Source of the DNA: Planctomycetota bacterium
GTDB lineage: Bacteria; Planctomycetota; Planctomycetia; Pirellulales; Thermoguttaceae
Reading direction: 5' to 3'
DNA length: 29,111 bases
Assembly (NCBI GenBank): GCA_015661985.1
Contig: DQVB01000589.1
Span: 1 to 29,111 of the forward strand
Part shown: one piece after another, positions 1-10,600 of the stretch
Numbering within the stretch: the stretch's first letter is position 1
Layout of the letters: each line of letters starts with the position of its first letter
The notes under the pieces: generated by a model
What the model was told of the DNA's origin: nothing
Databases searched by the model: none
What the model saw: the letters and a program-made list of their open reading frames with translations, nothing else
Translations under genes and position numbers: made by a program

Positions 1-40
1 GCAGATTTTTTCGCGTGCTTCCATAACCCCTGTAGGTGCC

Positions 41-68
41 TTGAAGCAACACTTTTGGACGATATAAT
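41..68 (+). promoter_or_regulatory. Sigma70-type promoter upstream of the inositol-monophosphatase gene
   Basis: A TTGAAG hexamer at 41-46 is followed after 16 bases by a perfect TATAAT at 63-68. Transcription would start near 75, leaving an untranslated leader of about 88 bases before the ATG at 163. It is the best promoter match in the window. Because an in-frame TTG at 55 lies inside this promoter, it also argues against that TTG as the start codon. Confidence 0.6.
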
Positions 69-162
69 CGCCTCTCAGGGCAGATGCTGGAAAGGTTGCC
101 CAACTTCCGCCACCGTCCTGACTCGGCGCCACGAGCCCATCGCTAACTCCTATGGAAAGCAG

Positions 163-975
163 ATGTCCGACTTTTTTACCACCTGTGAGCGAGCTGTTCG
201 GGCGGCCGGGGAGGTGCTTCTGGAGAAATGGGGACGGGTGACGGCCCGCGAGAAAGGGCGTTTCGATCTGGTGACCGAGGCCGATCTGGCAGCTCAGGAG
301 GTGGTGCGCCGAACAGTCCTGGAGGCTTTCCCCGATCACGCCGTGTTGGGTGAAGAAGATTCCATAGAGAAGCAAAAGACCTGCGCGGATCGCCCCTATC
401 GATGGATCGTCGACCCTCTGGATGGGACCACCAACTTCGTACACGGGGTGCCCCATTTCAGCGTCTCGTTGGCCTTGGAACACGAAGGCGAGCTGCTGGT
501 GGGTGCTGTGTTCAATCCGCTCTCTGGAGAGCTTTTCTCCGCCGTTCGAGGGGATGGAGCGAATCTGAACGGCGAGTCGATTCGCACCAGCGGAGTGGTT
601 TCGTTGGGCGAAGCGCTGGGGGCGGTCGGCTTTCCTCCGGTGGTGACGGACGAATCGCCGGATTTCCGCTTGTTCGTTCGGGCGGTGAAGGAGTGCCAGT
701 CGATTCGGCGCATGGGGTCGGTAGCTCTGAACTTGAGCTACTTGGCTGCCGGGCGCCTGGACGTGGCGTGGTCGTTTTCGGCCAAGACCTGGGATGTGGC
801 GGCGGGGGTGTTGTTGATTTCGGAGGCTGGGGGGGTGGTCACCGCTCCGGATGGCGGCCCGGTGGATTTGGATCGGCCTGGTCTGATCGCCGCGGCCACG
901 GCTGATCTCCACGAGGCGATCCGGCGGCTGGCGGCTGCCGAAGGGCTGACCGGGGAGACCAACCCCACGACGTAA
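163..975 (+). CDS. Inositol monophosphatase family protein (SuhB/IMPase-like)
   Basis: A 270-residue Mg2+-dependent phosphatase of the FIG superfamily, which hydrolyses inositol-1-phosphate or related sugar phosphates in the cytoplasm. All metal-site motifs are visible: DLVTEAD at 35-41, GEED at 63-66, DPLDGTT at 84-90 and WDVAAG at 210-215, followed by an EAGG turn. Length is normal for the family. I chose the ATG at 163, preceded by a GGAAAG Shine-Dalgarno-like stretch; an upstream in-frame TTG at 55 overlaps the promoter and would add 36 residues unlike the family. The gene stands alone, with 361 bases before the next gene. The exact substrate (inositol phosphate, fructose-1,6-bisphosphate, histidinol phosphate or PAP) cannot be decided from motifs; IMPase is likeliest. 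Confidence 0.9.
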   Translation: MSDFFTTCERAVRAAGEVLLEKWGRVTAREKGRFDLVTEADLAAQEVVRRTVLEAFPDHAVLGEEDSIEKQKTCADRPYRWIVDPLDGTTNFVHGVPHFSVSLALEHEGELLVGAVFNPLSGELFSAVRGDGANLNGESIRTSGVVSLGEALGAVGFPPVVTDESPDFRLFVRAVKECQSIRRMGSVALNLSYLAAGRLDVAWSFSAKTWDVAAGVLLISEAGGVVTAPDGGPVDLDRPGLIAAATADLHEAIRRLAAAEGLTGETNPTT

Positions 976-1336
976 TCGGCGGCGGGGTCCGGTGGCCGGG
1001 ACGGCGGGGCGGAACGGTCCACGTGCTCGACGGCGCCGATAACTCTGTTGGGGTCGGCTCGCTGTTGTTCGGGTACATTGGGCGGCAACTTCAGGGGCCT
1101 TGTTGCTGGGGAGTCCCCTGGGCGGGGCCCAGTGGGTTGCCCGTGGCGCAATCGGAAAGGACAGGGCGGCGTAGCGGTTCAAGAAAAAAGGGGACACTTG
1201 CCGGTTCAACCTTGGCAGGCTGTCGGGTAGACTAAAGGAAAGGTCATTTCTATAGCGCTCAGTTCTGAGCAGGAGTCCGGATCGAACTGCGCGGGGCTAC
1301 GGCCGCGCGTTCTCTTGCGGGTTAGGATTTCGGGTC
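976..1336. other. Intergenic gap without a gene
   Basis: This 361-base stretch holds no convincing reading frame. Visible structure is limited to a small perfect inverted repeat, GCTCAG/CTGAGC with a 2-base loop at 1257-1270, and a purine-rich run ending in GGGGACACTTGCC near 1190 that resembles a degenerate copy of the repeat seen at 20668. I see no well-spaced promoter for the next gene. Confidence 0.5.
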
Positions 1337-4300
1337 TTGCAGCGAAGAAGGCTTGGTCGGCTGGCAGGGATCGGTTTGTTGTTGTGGCTGACCAGCGGGG
1401 GACTGGCAGCCCAGCAAGGCGATCCATCTGCGCCGCCGGCCTCGGAGGAGGGCGGGCAAGGCGAGGCCCAGGCGCCGGCCGGTCCGGTGGTCGAGGTGAA
1501 GCCGGACATTTTTCTTTTGCCTGACGAAGAGGGGAACTGGCGGCAGTTGTTGGGCATGCGCTACGAACAGCTGCGGCGGGCATGGGAGATCGCCGAGGGC
1601 CGGGAGGATCCGCCACCGCGCTACACGGTGCGGTCGGTGTTGCTGAAGGGACTGGTGCGGAAGGGCCGTGCGGAGTTGACGATCGAGATCGTCGTGCGGC
1701 TCCACAGGCCGACGTGGACGAGGGTCCCTTTACGGCTCGGCCAGGCGTTGCTTCGCGGGCCCATCGGTCACCATGGAGAAGCGACGTATCGGTGGCGCTT
1801 CGAGGAGGGCGAAGGGTACGTGTTGTGGGTACGGGGGGCAGCCGAATCGGACCAGACGTTCACGCTGGATGCGTTGGTCCCGGTGAGCGAAGCGGCCGGG
1901 AGATACCGTTTGGCGCTGTCCGTGCCCTCGGCCGAGGACTGTCGGTTGACGCTGCGGGTACCTTTGGCCGGGGCGACCGGGCGGGTTTCCGAGCGGGGGG
2001 AGGTGGTCTCTGCGGCCCCTGCGCCTGACGGGGGAACGCAGTTCGAGCTGCGGGGGTTGGGCGGCAGTTTCGAGGTCCAATGGTGGCGTGTCGATACCGG
2101 ATCGCAGCCCGCTCAGCCCGTCCTGGAAGCCTCGGGCCTGATCACGGTCACATTGGATCGGCAAACGGTTACCGCCACGGCTCAACTGACCGTGCACAGC
2201 CGCTCCGGGCCAGTGGATCGGTTTCAGGTGCGTTTGCCTGAAGGGGCGGAGTGGTGGCCGCAACAGACCACAGGGTACCACGTGGCACCGCAGCCACGCA
2301 GCGACGACCAGCCCCAGGTGGTCGAGGTCCGCTTCGACGGCCAGCATGCCGAGCCGGTGACCGTGGAACTGGCTGCCCGCCGGTCCCTGGAGGACGATCA
2401 ACCAGACGCGTGGTTGGAGTTGGGCGGCTTCGAGGTGTTGGGAGCCGTGCAGCAACAAGGGCACGTGGCGGTGGGCAAGCCGGAGGACCAATACTTGGTT
2501 TGGGGGCCGAATCGAGGTGTGCGGCCGGTGCCGGTCAGTCAGCTTCCCGAGGCGCTTCGGGGCGAGCAGGTGGTGGCGGGGTTCGAGTATCGGAGCCAGC
2601 CCTGGTCGCTGAGAACCCGGCTGGTCGACCGCCAGACGCGAGTGGAGGTGGAACCGATCTACATGGTGGAGATCGAGAAGGGCGTGGCACGGCTGGAGGC
2701 CACGTTCCGCTACGTGATCCACGGCGGTGAAGTCTTGTCGTTCGACTTCGAGGTCGCCGGTTGGCAACTGGATGAAGTGGAGCCGGACAGCTTCCTGCCT
2801 ACCGAATCCGAAGGGGCGAGCGGGCCGGAGGGCACGCGTCGGGTGACCGTTACGCGATCCGAGCTGGAGTCATCGGTTCGCCAGCTGGAACTGGTTCTCC
2901 ACGGACATCGGGCGTTGGACCCGGCGGCCGAGTCGCTGCGGTTGGTTTTTCCCCGGCCTGTGCCGAGCCGCACGGACCGAGCTTCGCTCAAGGTGCGCCC
3001 GGGCTGGGTGGTGATCGTTTCGGCGGACAACGTCGAGCTGTCGCCGGACGAAGAGGCCACCGTCGGGTTGAGCTTGCGGCCGCTGCCGGCGCCGGTGCCG
3101 GTGCCATCCCGTCAGCAGCCCCCGTTGGTCTATCGACTGGAGGATCCCGAGGCCGTTTTCGCGGCCGCGCGGGCGGTGCACCAGCAGGTGTTGGGGGTCG
3201 AGGTGGACAGCCGAATCTACCTGATCCCGGACGAAGAGCGGGTGGAGGAGACGCTGGTTTGGCGCGTTGAGTATGAGCCAGCGGATCGTTTGCGTTTGTC
3301 GGTCTCCGGCCAGCTGGACTTGGGGAGCTTGGAGCTGTGGCTGGACGACGAGCCGGTGCGGCTCAGCGACCTGACCGCCAACGGGCAACAGGTGGCTGAG
3401 GACGGTTCGGTGCTGAAGGAAGTGCGGCTTCCCAAGCCCGGGATGGGAACCTATCGATTGCGGGTCCGGTTCCCACTGTCCGTGACGCTGCAGCAATGGG
3501 AACCGGGTTCGGCATTGCCTTGCACGGTGCCGCTGGTGATGCCTCGGGACGGCCAGTTGGTCCGAAACCGTGCCACGCTTATCACTCGCCCAGGCATTCG
3601 GCCGGTGCTCCGCGACGCGGCGTGGGAATTGGAGGAAAACGGCTCCCCGGCGCCGGTGGGGCTGGCTTCGTGGACTTTGCGGGCGACGCAGCCGGCCTCG
3701 GCCATCCGTGTGGGGTTGGTCTTGGAGGACCGCGCCGCGTTGGGCTTGACGCGGATTTCCCGCGGGTGGGTCCAGACGTGGATCCATCCGGCTGCCTCGC
3801 AGGAACAGGCCTACGTCCGCCGGGACCGGGCCGTGTTCCGCTTCGTTACGGACCGGCGCTTGCTGCCGGTCCGACTCCCGCCGGGAACGCGGGCCGCCGA
3901 GGTAGCCATCTGGCTGGACAACCAGCCGGTGACGCCGTTACGGGGGCCGGAGGATAGGCTCCATATCGTGTTGGGCGAGCCGGACGGTGCCGAGCACTCC
4001 CTGGAATTGCAGTATTCCCTGCCGGTCCAGCGCGCCGGCTCCATGGAGTGGGCCTTCCAGTTGCCGCAAATCGGCGAACAGCCGTGGGTCGAGCGGTGCT
4101 ACTGGGAGCTCATCCTGCCTGGCAACGAGCACGTGGTTGCCGTGCCGGAATGGCTCACCAGAGAGTATCGCTGGGGCTGGACCGGGTTGTTTTGGGGCCG
4201 GATTCCGGTGATGGATCAGGTGCAGTTGGAAGATTGGGCCGGCACGGTGCACCGTGCGCGTCCGGCAGGCAGGACGAGTCGCTATTTGTTCAGCTCACCC

Positions 4301-4699
4301 GAGGCGATGGGTGTGTGCCGGTTGGTCGCGCTGAGGCGGTCGTGGATCGTGCTGGCTGGATCGGGGATGGCTTTGGTCTTCGGCTTGTTCTTGCTTTACT
4401 TGCCCGCCGGTCGCCGCGTGGTCGTTCTGTGGGTGGGGGTGGTCGTTTTCGTGGCGGCCACGCTGCTCTGGCCTGGGCCGGCGCTGCTGTTGGGCCAGGC
4501 TTCCGGATTGGGCGTGGTTCTGGCGCTGTTGGCCGCCGTATTGGAGCGGACGCTGGGCCGTCGGCGTCAGACGCGGTGGTGGCCGGAAACGAGCAGTTCG
4601 GTCCTGGAGCGGGGCTCGACGCAGATCCTGCAACCCCTTCCCAGCGAGGGCCTTTCGACTCGCACGCTCCCGGCGGCCACTCCGGAATCCAGCGTATGA
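1337..4699 (+). CDS. Large exported beta-rich protein with three C-terminal membrane helices, family unknown
   Basis: A protein of 1120 residues that I do not recognise. It begins with an Arg-rich n-region and hydrophobic core ending near residue 25 (LTSGGLAAQQ), a clear signal peptide, then a Pro/Ala/Gly-rich linker and about 950 residues rich in alternating hydrophobic beta strands. Three hydrophobic segments follow near 1002-1022, 1026-1046 and 1050-1070, then a cytoplasmic tail of about 50 residues. The phrases DIFLLPDEE (57-65) and RIYLIPDEE (about 626-634) suggest an internal duplication. The start is TTG at 1337 with an AGGA-type ribosome site at 1324-1327; the next Met, near residue 74, would delete the signal peptide. 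The stop codon overlaps the next gene's ATG (ATGA), so the two are probably translationally coupled. An ectodomain anchored in the cytoplasmic membrane is inferred; no enzymatic motif was seen. Confidence 0.8.
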   Translation: MQRRRLGRLAGIGLLLWLTSGGLAAQQGDPSAPPASEEGGQGEAQAPAGPVVEVKPDIFLLPDEEGNWRQLLGMRYEQLRRAWEIAEGREDPPPRYTVRSVLLKGLVRKGRAELTIEIVVRLHRPTWTRVPLRLGQALLRGPIGHHGEATYRWRFEEGEGYVLWVRGAAESDQTFTLDALVPVSEAAGRYRLALSVPSAEDCRLTLRVPLAGATGRVSERGEVVSAAPAPDGGTQFELRGLGGSFEVQWWRVDTGSQPAQPVLEASGLITVTLDRQTVTATAQLTVHSRSGPVDRFQVRLPEGAEWWPQQTTGYHVAPQPRSDDQPQVVEVRFDGQHAEPVTVELAARRSLEDDQPDAWLELGGFEVLGAVQQQGHVAVGKPEDQYLVWGPNRGVRPVPVSQLPEALRGEQVVAGFEYRSQPWSLRTRLVDRQTRVEVEPIYMVEIEKGVARLEATFRYVIHGGEVLSFDFEVAGWQLDEVEPDSFLPTESEGASGPEGTRRVTVTRSELESSVRQLELVLHGHRALDPAAESLRLVFPRPVPSRTDRASLKVRPGWVVIVSADNVELSPDEEATVGLSLRPLPAPVPVPSRQQPPLVYRLEDPEAVFAAARAVHQQVLGVEVDSRIYLIPDEERVEETLVWRVEYEPADRLRLSVSGQLDLGSLELWLDDEPVRLSDLTANGQQVAEDGSVLKEVRLPKPGMGTYRLRVRFPLSVTLQQWEPGSALPCTVPLVMPRDGQLVRNRATLITRPGIRPVLRDAAWELEENGSPAPVGLASWTLRATQPASAIRVGLVLEDRAALGLTRISRGWVQTWIHPAASQEQAYVRRDRAVFRFVTDRRLLPVRLPPGTRAAEVAIWLDNQPVTPLRGPEDRLHIVLGEPDGAEHSLELQYSLPVQRAGSMEWAFQLPQIGEQPWVERCYWELILPGNEHVVAVPEWLTREYRWGWTGLFWGRIPVMDQVQLEDWAGTVHRARPAGRTSRYLFSSPEAMGVCRLVALRRSWIVLAGSGMALVFGLFLLYLPAGRRVVVLWVGVVVFVAATLLWPGPALLLGQASGLGVVLALLAAVLERTLGRRRQTRWWPETSSSVLERGSTQILQPLPSEGLSTRTLPAATPESSV
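4696..4699 (+). other. ATGA stop/start overlap between the two giant genes
   Basis: The TGA at 4697-4699 ending the 1120-residue protein lies within ATGA beginning at 4696, which starts the 2393-residue protein. No strong Shine-Dalgarno sequence is visible before this ATG, which fits re-initiation by the terminating ribosome and joint expression of the two proteins. Confidence 0.75.
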
Positions 4700-7600
4700 G
4701 ACCCTGGCGACTATCTCTGCTGATGGCTTGTTGCGGCGTGACCGCGGGCTTGGCCAGCGGCTTGGCCGCAGGAGGCGAAGTTCCCCGCGCCGAAGCTCCG
4801 CCGATCCAATTCCGCTGGATCTACGCCCCGGCGGACCGTATCCAAGATTGGCCGCGGCCGAAGGTGCCTTACGTGCCGGTCACCCGGGAGGAATTGGAGC
4901 GGCTCATCGGCGCGGCCGCGGCGGACCGACCCGACGATCCGACGATCCTGGCCACGGCAGTGGTGGACGCCACGTACACGGCCACGCTGAAGGACGATTC
5001 GCTCTTGATCGGCACGGCCCGTTTGCAAGTGCTGCATGAGGGTGCGAAGCCTACGCTGCTGCGTCTGGGATCTCCGGGTTTGGCGGCCCGTGATCCCCGC
5101 TGGGCCGGCGACCCGCCCCGACAGGCCCTGTTGGGCAGCGCCCCGGACGGCGCTGTCACCGTGGTTGTGCCCCGTTCAGGCCAACTGGAGTTCGACTGGT
5201 CGCTGGCCGGCAGCAGTCAGTCGGCCGGCGCGGTGCGATTCGCTTTCGATTTGCCGCCTTCGGCCAGCAATCGGTTGCTGGTCGACCTGCCCGAGACGTT
5301 GGCGGTGCGCAGCTCCCGCGGCCTGGTCGTCGGCGAACCGGGGCCGTCCGCGGCTGAATCGCTTCGCCGTTGGCGCGTCGAATTGGGCGGCCATCATCGT
5401 TTTGCGTTGGCCGTCGTTCCTGCCGTTCAGCTGGAGCATCCCGAGATGTCGGCGCGGGTGCGGCAGCGCACGGTCTACGACTGCGGCCTGGACGGCATCC
5501 ACCTGCTGACGGAACTGGAGCTGGACGTTCTGCACGAGCCTCTCCGGGAGCTGGTGGTGTCGCTGAGCCCGGCCACCCAATTGGTCAGCGTCCAGCTTGC
5601 CGACCAGGAGCTTCGGTGGGAGGTGTCCACCGCGTCCACCGCCGAGGGGACCCGGGTGGTGGTCAGCTTGCCCGAACCGCTGGCCGGCGTGGGCCGGTTC
5701 GTTCGACTGGAAGCTTTCTCGCCGCTGGTGATCGGCCAGCCCGTTCAGCTGCCTCGGCTTCGCCTGGAGGGTGTTTTCTGGCAGGAGGGCCTGATTTCCC
5801 TGCGCGTGCCCGGCTCGCTGGTCCTCGAGCAGCTTCGGCCTGCGCGGGCGCGGCCTGTGAAGATCACCACACAGCGTGGGGCGGCGCCGGGCACGGAGAT
5901 CCAGCTCCAGCAGTTTTCGGCGGATGCGGCCGTGGAGGTGCTTTTCGAGCGTCCAGAGAGCCAGCCCGTGGTCGACTCAGGGATCGTCGTCACCCTGGAC
6001 GGCGACCAGACGGTGGCCCGGCAAACGGTCGTTTTCCAGGTGGATGATCACGAACGGTTCGTAGTGGCCGGCGAAGTGGCTCCGGGCTGGGAGGTCGATT
6101 CGGTCGAGGCCACGTCGGCTGACGCCCGACAGTCGGACGTGCTGGGCGATTGGCGCGTGGCAGCCAGGAACGGGCGCCGGGGGTTGGTGGTCCATTTGGC
6201 CAGCTCCTTGGCCCCGGCCCGCCCGGTACGGCTGGTAGTCTGGGCCCGGTTCACCCAACCGGTTCTCGGCCGGGAGCTGAGCGTCAAAGAGTTGGTGCCG
6301 ATACGGTTCCCCCGCGTGACCGGGCGCCGCCGCCTGATGGCCCTGACGGCGGCCAAGAGCTTTGAAACTCGGCTGGCGGGTCACCAAGGGCTGCAGCTGA
6401 TGGCCTTCGGTTCTCTGGACGAGCCTGATCGAAAGCTGCTGGCCGAAGCCGAAGGGGCGTTGATCTTCCGCTGGGGTGCGGGTGCCGGCAAGCTGCGCGT
6501 CCAGCTCACTCGGCGGGAGCCGAGCTACCGGGCCAAGGTTCTGATCCAGCTGACCGTGGGCCAACGGTCGGTGAGCGAGACGTACCGGATCCATTGCGAC
6601 CCTGAATCCCTCCCGGTTGGCCATGTGCAGGTCCGGTTCTCGCCGCCCGTCCCAGGCGCACTGCGGTGGACTTTGGAGGGCCAGCCGCAAAGCGAATTGA
6701 GGGTCGAGCCGGTGGGGGGCGGCCGGCAGTTGGGAGTGGGTCGGGAAGCGGCCGAGCCGCAGCCGCCGGGGCTGTGGGAAATCCGGCTCCCCGAGCCGAC
6801 CAGCAAGCCGTTCCAGATCGTGGCCAGCCGGAGCGTCAAACGTCAGGCCCGGCAGGCTCTGACGCTGGTCGATGTACCCGGCGCCAATGCCGTGGAGGGC
6901 AGCGTGGAAATCGTCGCTCGATCGACGGTGGCCTTGGGCGTCCAGACCGACCGCTTGGAAGCTGTCTCGACCCCTGGCCGCGATACCCCGACGGCCGGCC
7001 CGTGGGTACGTCGCTATCGGTACGATCCGGCCACCGACGTGCGTTTCGCCGATGCGCCGGCGGCCGTGCTGGTCTTCGGCCTGCCCCAATCGGTTCCACA
7101 GGCATGGGTGTGGGAGGCGCGCTTGGAGTCGCGGCACCACCCGAATGGCCGGACGGAGGCCTGGGCTCGCTACCGGCTGGAAAACGGCGGTCGCGCCCGG
7201 ATCCGTTTCACTTGGCCCCGGGAGGCGAGTGTCGAAGCGGTGCACGGGGTTTGGGTGGACGGCGTGCGAGCAGCCTGGCGGGAGGAGGCTGCCCGGCAGT
7301 CCGGGCGACTCGTGGTCAGCCTGCCAGCACGCGCAGGCCGCATGAGGCTGACGATCGCCTTTTCGGTAAAGGGGAGGCCATTGGGCATGCTCGGATCGGT
7401 GCGGTGCCTGTTACCCGTCCCGGACGTGCCGGTGCTGCGTCGCCAATGGCTGGCTTGCATCCCGCCCGGTTTCGTTTGCCCCGGCGTGGCGATCCCGGAA
7501 ACGCCACGGCAGCGCCCTCGACTCAGCCTCTGGCAGCGCACCGTCGGCATCCTGGGACGCCCGGCCGATGCGCCGGTTTTTGATCCAGCCGACGTGGACG

Positions 7601-10600
7601 CCTGGCAACGCCTCATATCGTTGGGGGGACCAACCCGGGCGACGGCCGATGCCCGCCAGCTGCTTTCTCGCGTTGAAGAGGCGGTGGCGGCCCGTGCTCA
7701 GACGCAAGGGGACCCAGGCTTGAGTTGGAGGGAGGTGTGGTCCAGTCCACCGATCCGGCAGTGGCTGAGTGGCAAACCCTCAGGTGGAGGGCCGGTGCTG
7801 CTGGTGGACCGCTGGGCCCTGGCCGAGCTGGGGCTGGGACCGCAGACGCCGGTGCTGATCGGCCAGTCCGTTGATCGAGCTTCGCAGACTGACCATCTGT
7901 TCCGCCGCGCCGGCTTGGCCATTCTGGTGCACCCGTCGGCCCTGGTGCTGACGTCTGTGGTGGAGACGGCCGTGGCGCACAAGGTCCTTTCTTCGAACGG
8001 CGACGGCATCAGCTGGCGCGTTCGGCCTGGGCTGTTGGCCGAAGAGATCCAAAGGGCGGCCGAGCGGCGTCGCAGTGACCGGTTCGTGCCGCTGGCCGCA
8101 TGGTTGGCCAGCCCAATCAATCCCGAGTGGGTCCGTGCCGGCATCGATCTGTCGACCGGGCCCCTCCCGCCCGGCTGGACGGCCCGCTCTTTGCCCCTGG
8201 GAGCCCGATCGGGCCCGGTACGGATCACGGTGGTGCGGTCCGAGGTGCTGCGTGGGTCGGCCTGGGCCATGTTCATGATCTCCCTGGCTGTCGGCTGGTT
8301 CTGCGGCCGCCGCCGGCCGGCGGTGTTGGCCGGCGCCACCGGTACCGCCGCCATTGCCGGGTTGCTCGTGCCCCAGCCTCTGGTACCGATGGCCTCGGCT
8401 GCCTGCTGCGGCTTGCTCGGGGCGATTGCCTTCGCCCTGATGGCCCGCCGTCGACAACCTGGGGGCCCTCGTCTGGGGTACGCTGAGGGGCGCGCCAGGC
8501 TGAATCCTTCGGCCGCCGCGCTGGGCGTGTTGGCCTTGGCGGTGGCCCTCGGGCTGCTTCTCGGCTCCGCCCGGGGTGCCGAGCCGGCCGAGCAGAGCGC
8601 CGCCGAGGAGGCCGAGGCGAAGATCTTCGATATCTTCGTGCCCGTCGACGCGGAGCGCAAGCCGGCGGGAGACCAAGTCTACGTGCCGCAAGCGCTATTC
8701 GAACAACTGTTGCGGCGATCTTCCGAGCAACGCCGAGAGCCGCCCGGATGGCTCATCCTGTCGTCGAAGTACTCGGGCCAACTGGCTCGGGAGCCGATGG
8801 ACGGCCGGATCGAGCTGAGGGAGTTGACCGTATCGTTTGTGGTGGAGACCTTTTCGCCGGACAGCGATGTGGCGATCCCCTTCGGGGCGACTGAATTGGA
8901 TTGGCCGCCCGGGCAGGTCTACTTGGACGGCCAGGAAACCCGGGCGGTTTGGGACAACGCCACGGGAGAGATCGAGTTTCCGGTGGCCGAGCCGGGGACG
9001 CATCGCGTGGAAATCCGGGTGGAACCACCCCCCTCTGGCCATGGGGGAGATGTTTCCGGGTTTGACCTGCCCATTCCCGCGGTGATCGATTCGCGGCTCG
9101 ATTTCAAAGTGCCCCCGGGCGTTGTGCTCGAGGTGGCGTCGGCTGTGGGCCGGCCGGAGGTCTCGGCCGACCGCACCCGGTGGACCGCAGTGTTGGGGCC
9201 GCAAGAGGTCCTGTCCGTACGCTGGGGAGAGCCCGGCCACTTGGCTCCCGGCGGCCCTCGTGTGGAGGCGGAAGTGCTCCTGTTGATGAAGCTTCAGCCG
9301 GCCGTCGTTCTCCAGGCGCGGGTGAAAGTGAAACCGTTGAGCGGGCCGGTCGGGCGCCTCCGGCTGGCCTTGGACCCCCGGTTACGGCCTCAGCCGGTGG
9401 GGGATTCGGGCATGACGGTCAGGCGCCTGCCCGACCACGGTGGATCGCTCCAAACCGTGGAATTGGTCCTCGATAAGCCGGTCGTCGACCAGGGTGTCGT
9501 GCAACTGACGCTGTTGTGGACGGGCAGCTCCGGCATAGGCAATCTCCGGCCGCCGTTTGTGGACGTCTTGGAGGCACGCGTCACAAGGCGATGGTTGGCC
9601 CTGTGGGCTGATCCCACTCTGAGCACGCCGACAATCGTGGGAGAATGCGAAAAGGTGGACCTGGAGCGATTCGCGGACGCCTGGGGGCCGATGGAGCTGC
9701 AGGCCCAGTGGGCGGTGAACCTGGAGAGCCCGGAACCACCCTGGCACCTGGTCGTCGAGCCGCGGCGGCTGCGTGTGAGTTCCGCGGAAACGCTGCTGGT
9801 GAGCTTCGGGTTGGGGGAGGCCGAGGTGCGATTCGACGCGACGCTGACGGTGCGGTCCGGCCATGCGTTCCAGTATGAGCTGACCGTACCCCGCCAGCTG
9901 GAGATCGAGCGGCTGTCGGTGGACGAGGGCGATGTGGATCGCTTGAACCATTGGTCGCGGGACGAGACGGGGACGGTCCACCTCTTCCTGAACCATCCGA
10001 CGGCCGGCGATCACCGTCTGCTGTTGATGGGTCGAGCACGGATGCCGCTGGGAAAGTCGGTCGCGCTGCCGCAAATCCGGATCGCCGGGGTTGAACTGAC
10101 GAGGCGGACGATCGGGCTGTTCCGCCAGCCGGCCGTGGACGTGGTTGTTGAGCAACAGGCCGGGCTGACTGAAGCTGAACCCATCCAGACCGATCAGCTG
10201 GGCGAGCCATGGCGGCGGGCGATCAAGTGGTTTGCCGCCGACCCACGGGGCGACATCGGCGCCCGGCTCACCGTATTGCCCAATCATCCCAAGGCTCGGG
10301 TCGTCCAGCGGACGTCGCTCGACCGAAAGGGCGGGGCGTGGGTTGCCCAGGTCGATTTCGACGTCGTGGTGAAGCAGGGGGTGATCGACCAATTCGTCCT
10401 CAATCCCCCTCCGGAATGGGCGGGACCGTACACGATCAGCCCGGGCAGTGCGCTGAGCGTGGCATCAGAAGGACCGGACCGGCGGTTGGTGGTTCGGCCA
10501 AATAGCGCTCTGAGCCGCCGGTCGGGGGAATTCCGTTTCAGCGTGACTGGGCCTCTGGCCTTTGAAGCGGGCGAGTCGCCGCACCTGCCTGAGATTGTCC

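Noticed and set aside
55..162. N-terminal extension of the inositol-monophosphatase gene from a TTG at 55
   Set aside because: The TTG lies inside a near-consensus promoter (41-68), and the added 36 residues do not resemble the family; the ATG at 163 has a ribosome site.
4048..4695. Upstream extension of the 2393-aa gene by 216 codons
   Set aside because: It overlaps the end of the 1120-aa gene in another frame; the ATG at 4696 starts a clear signal peptide and makes an ATGA overlap.
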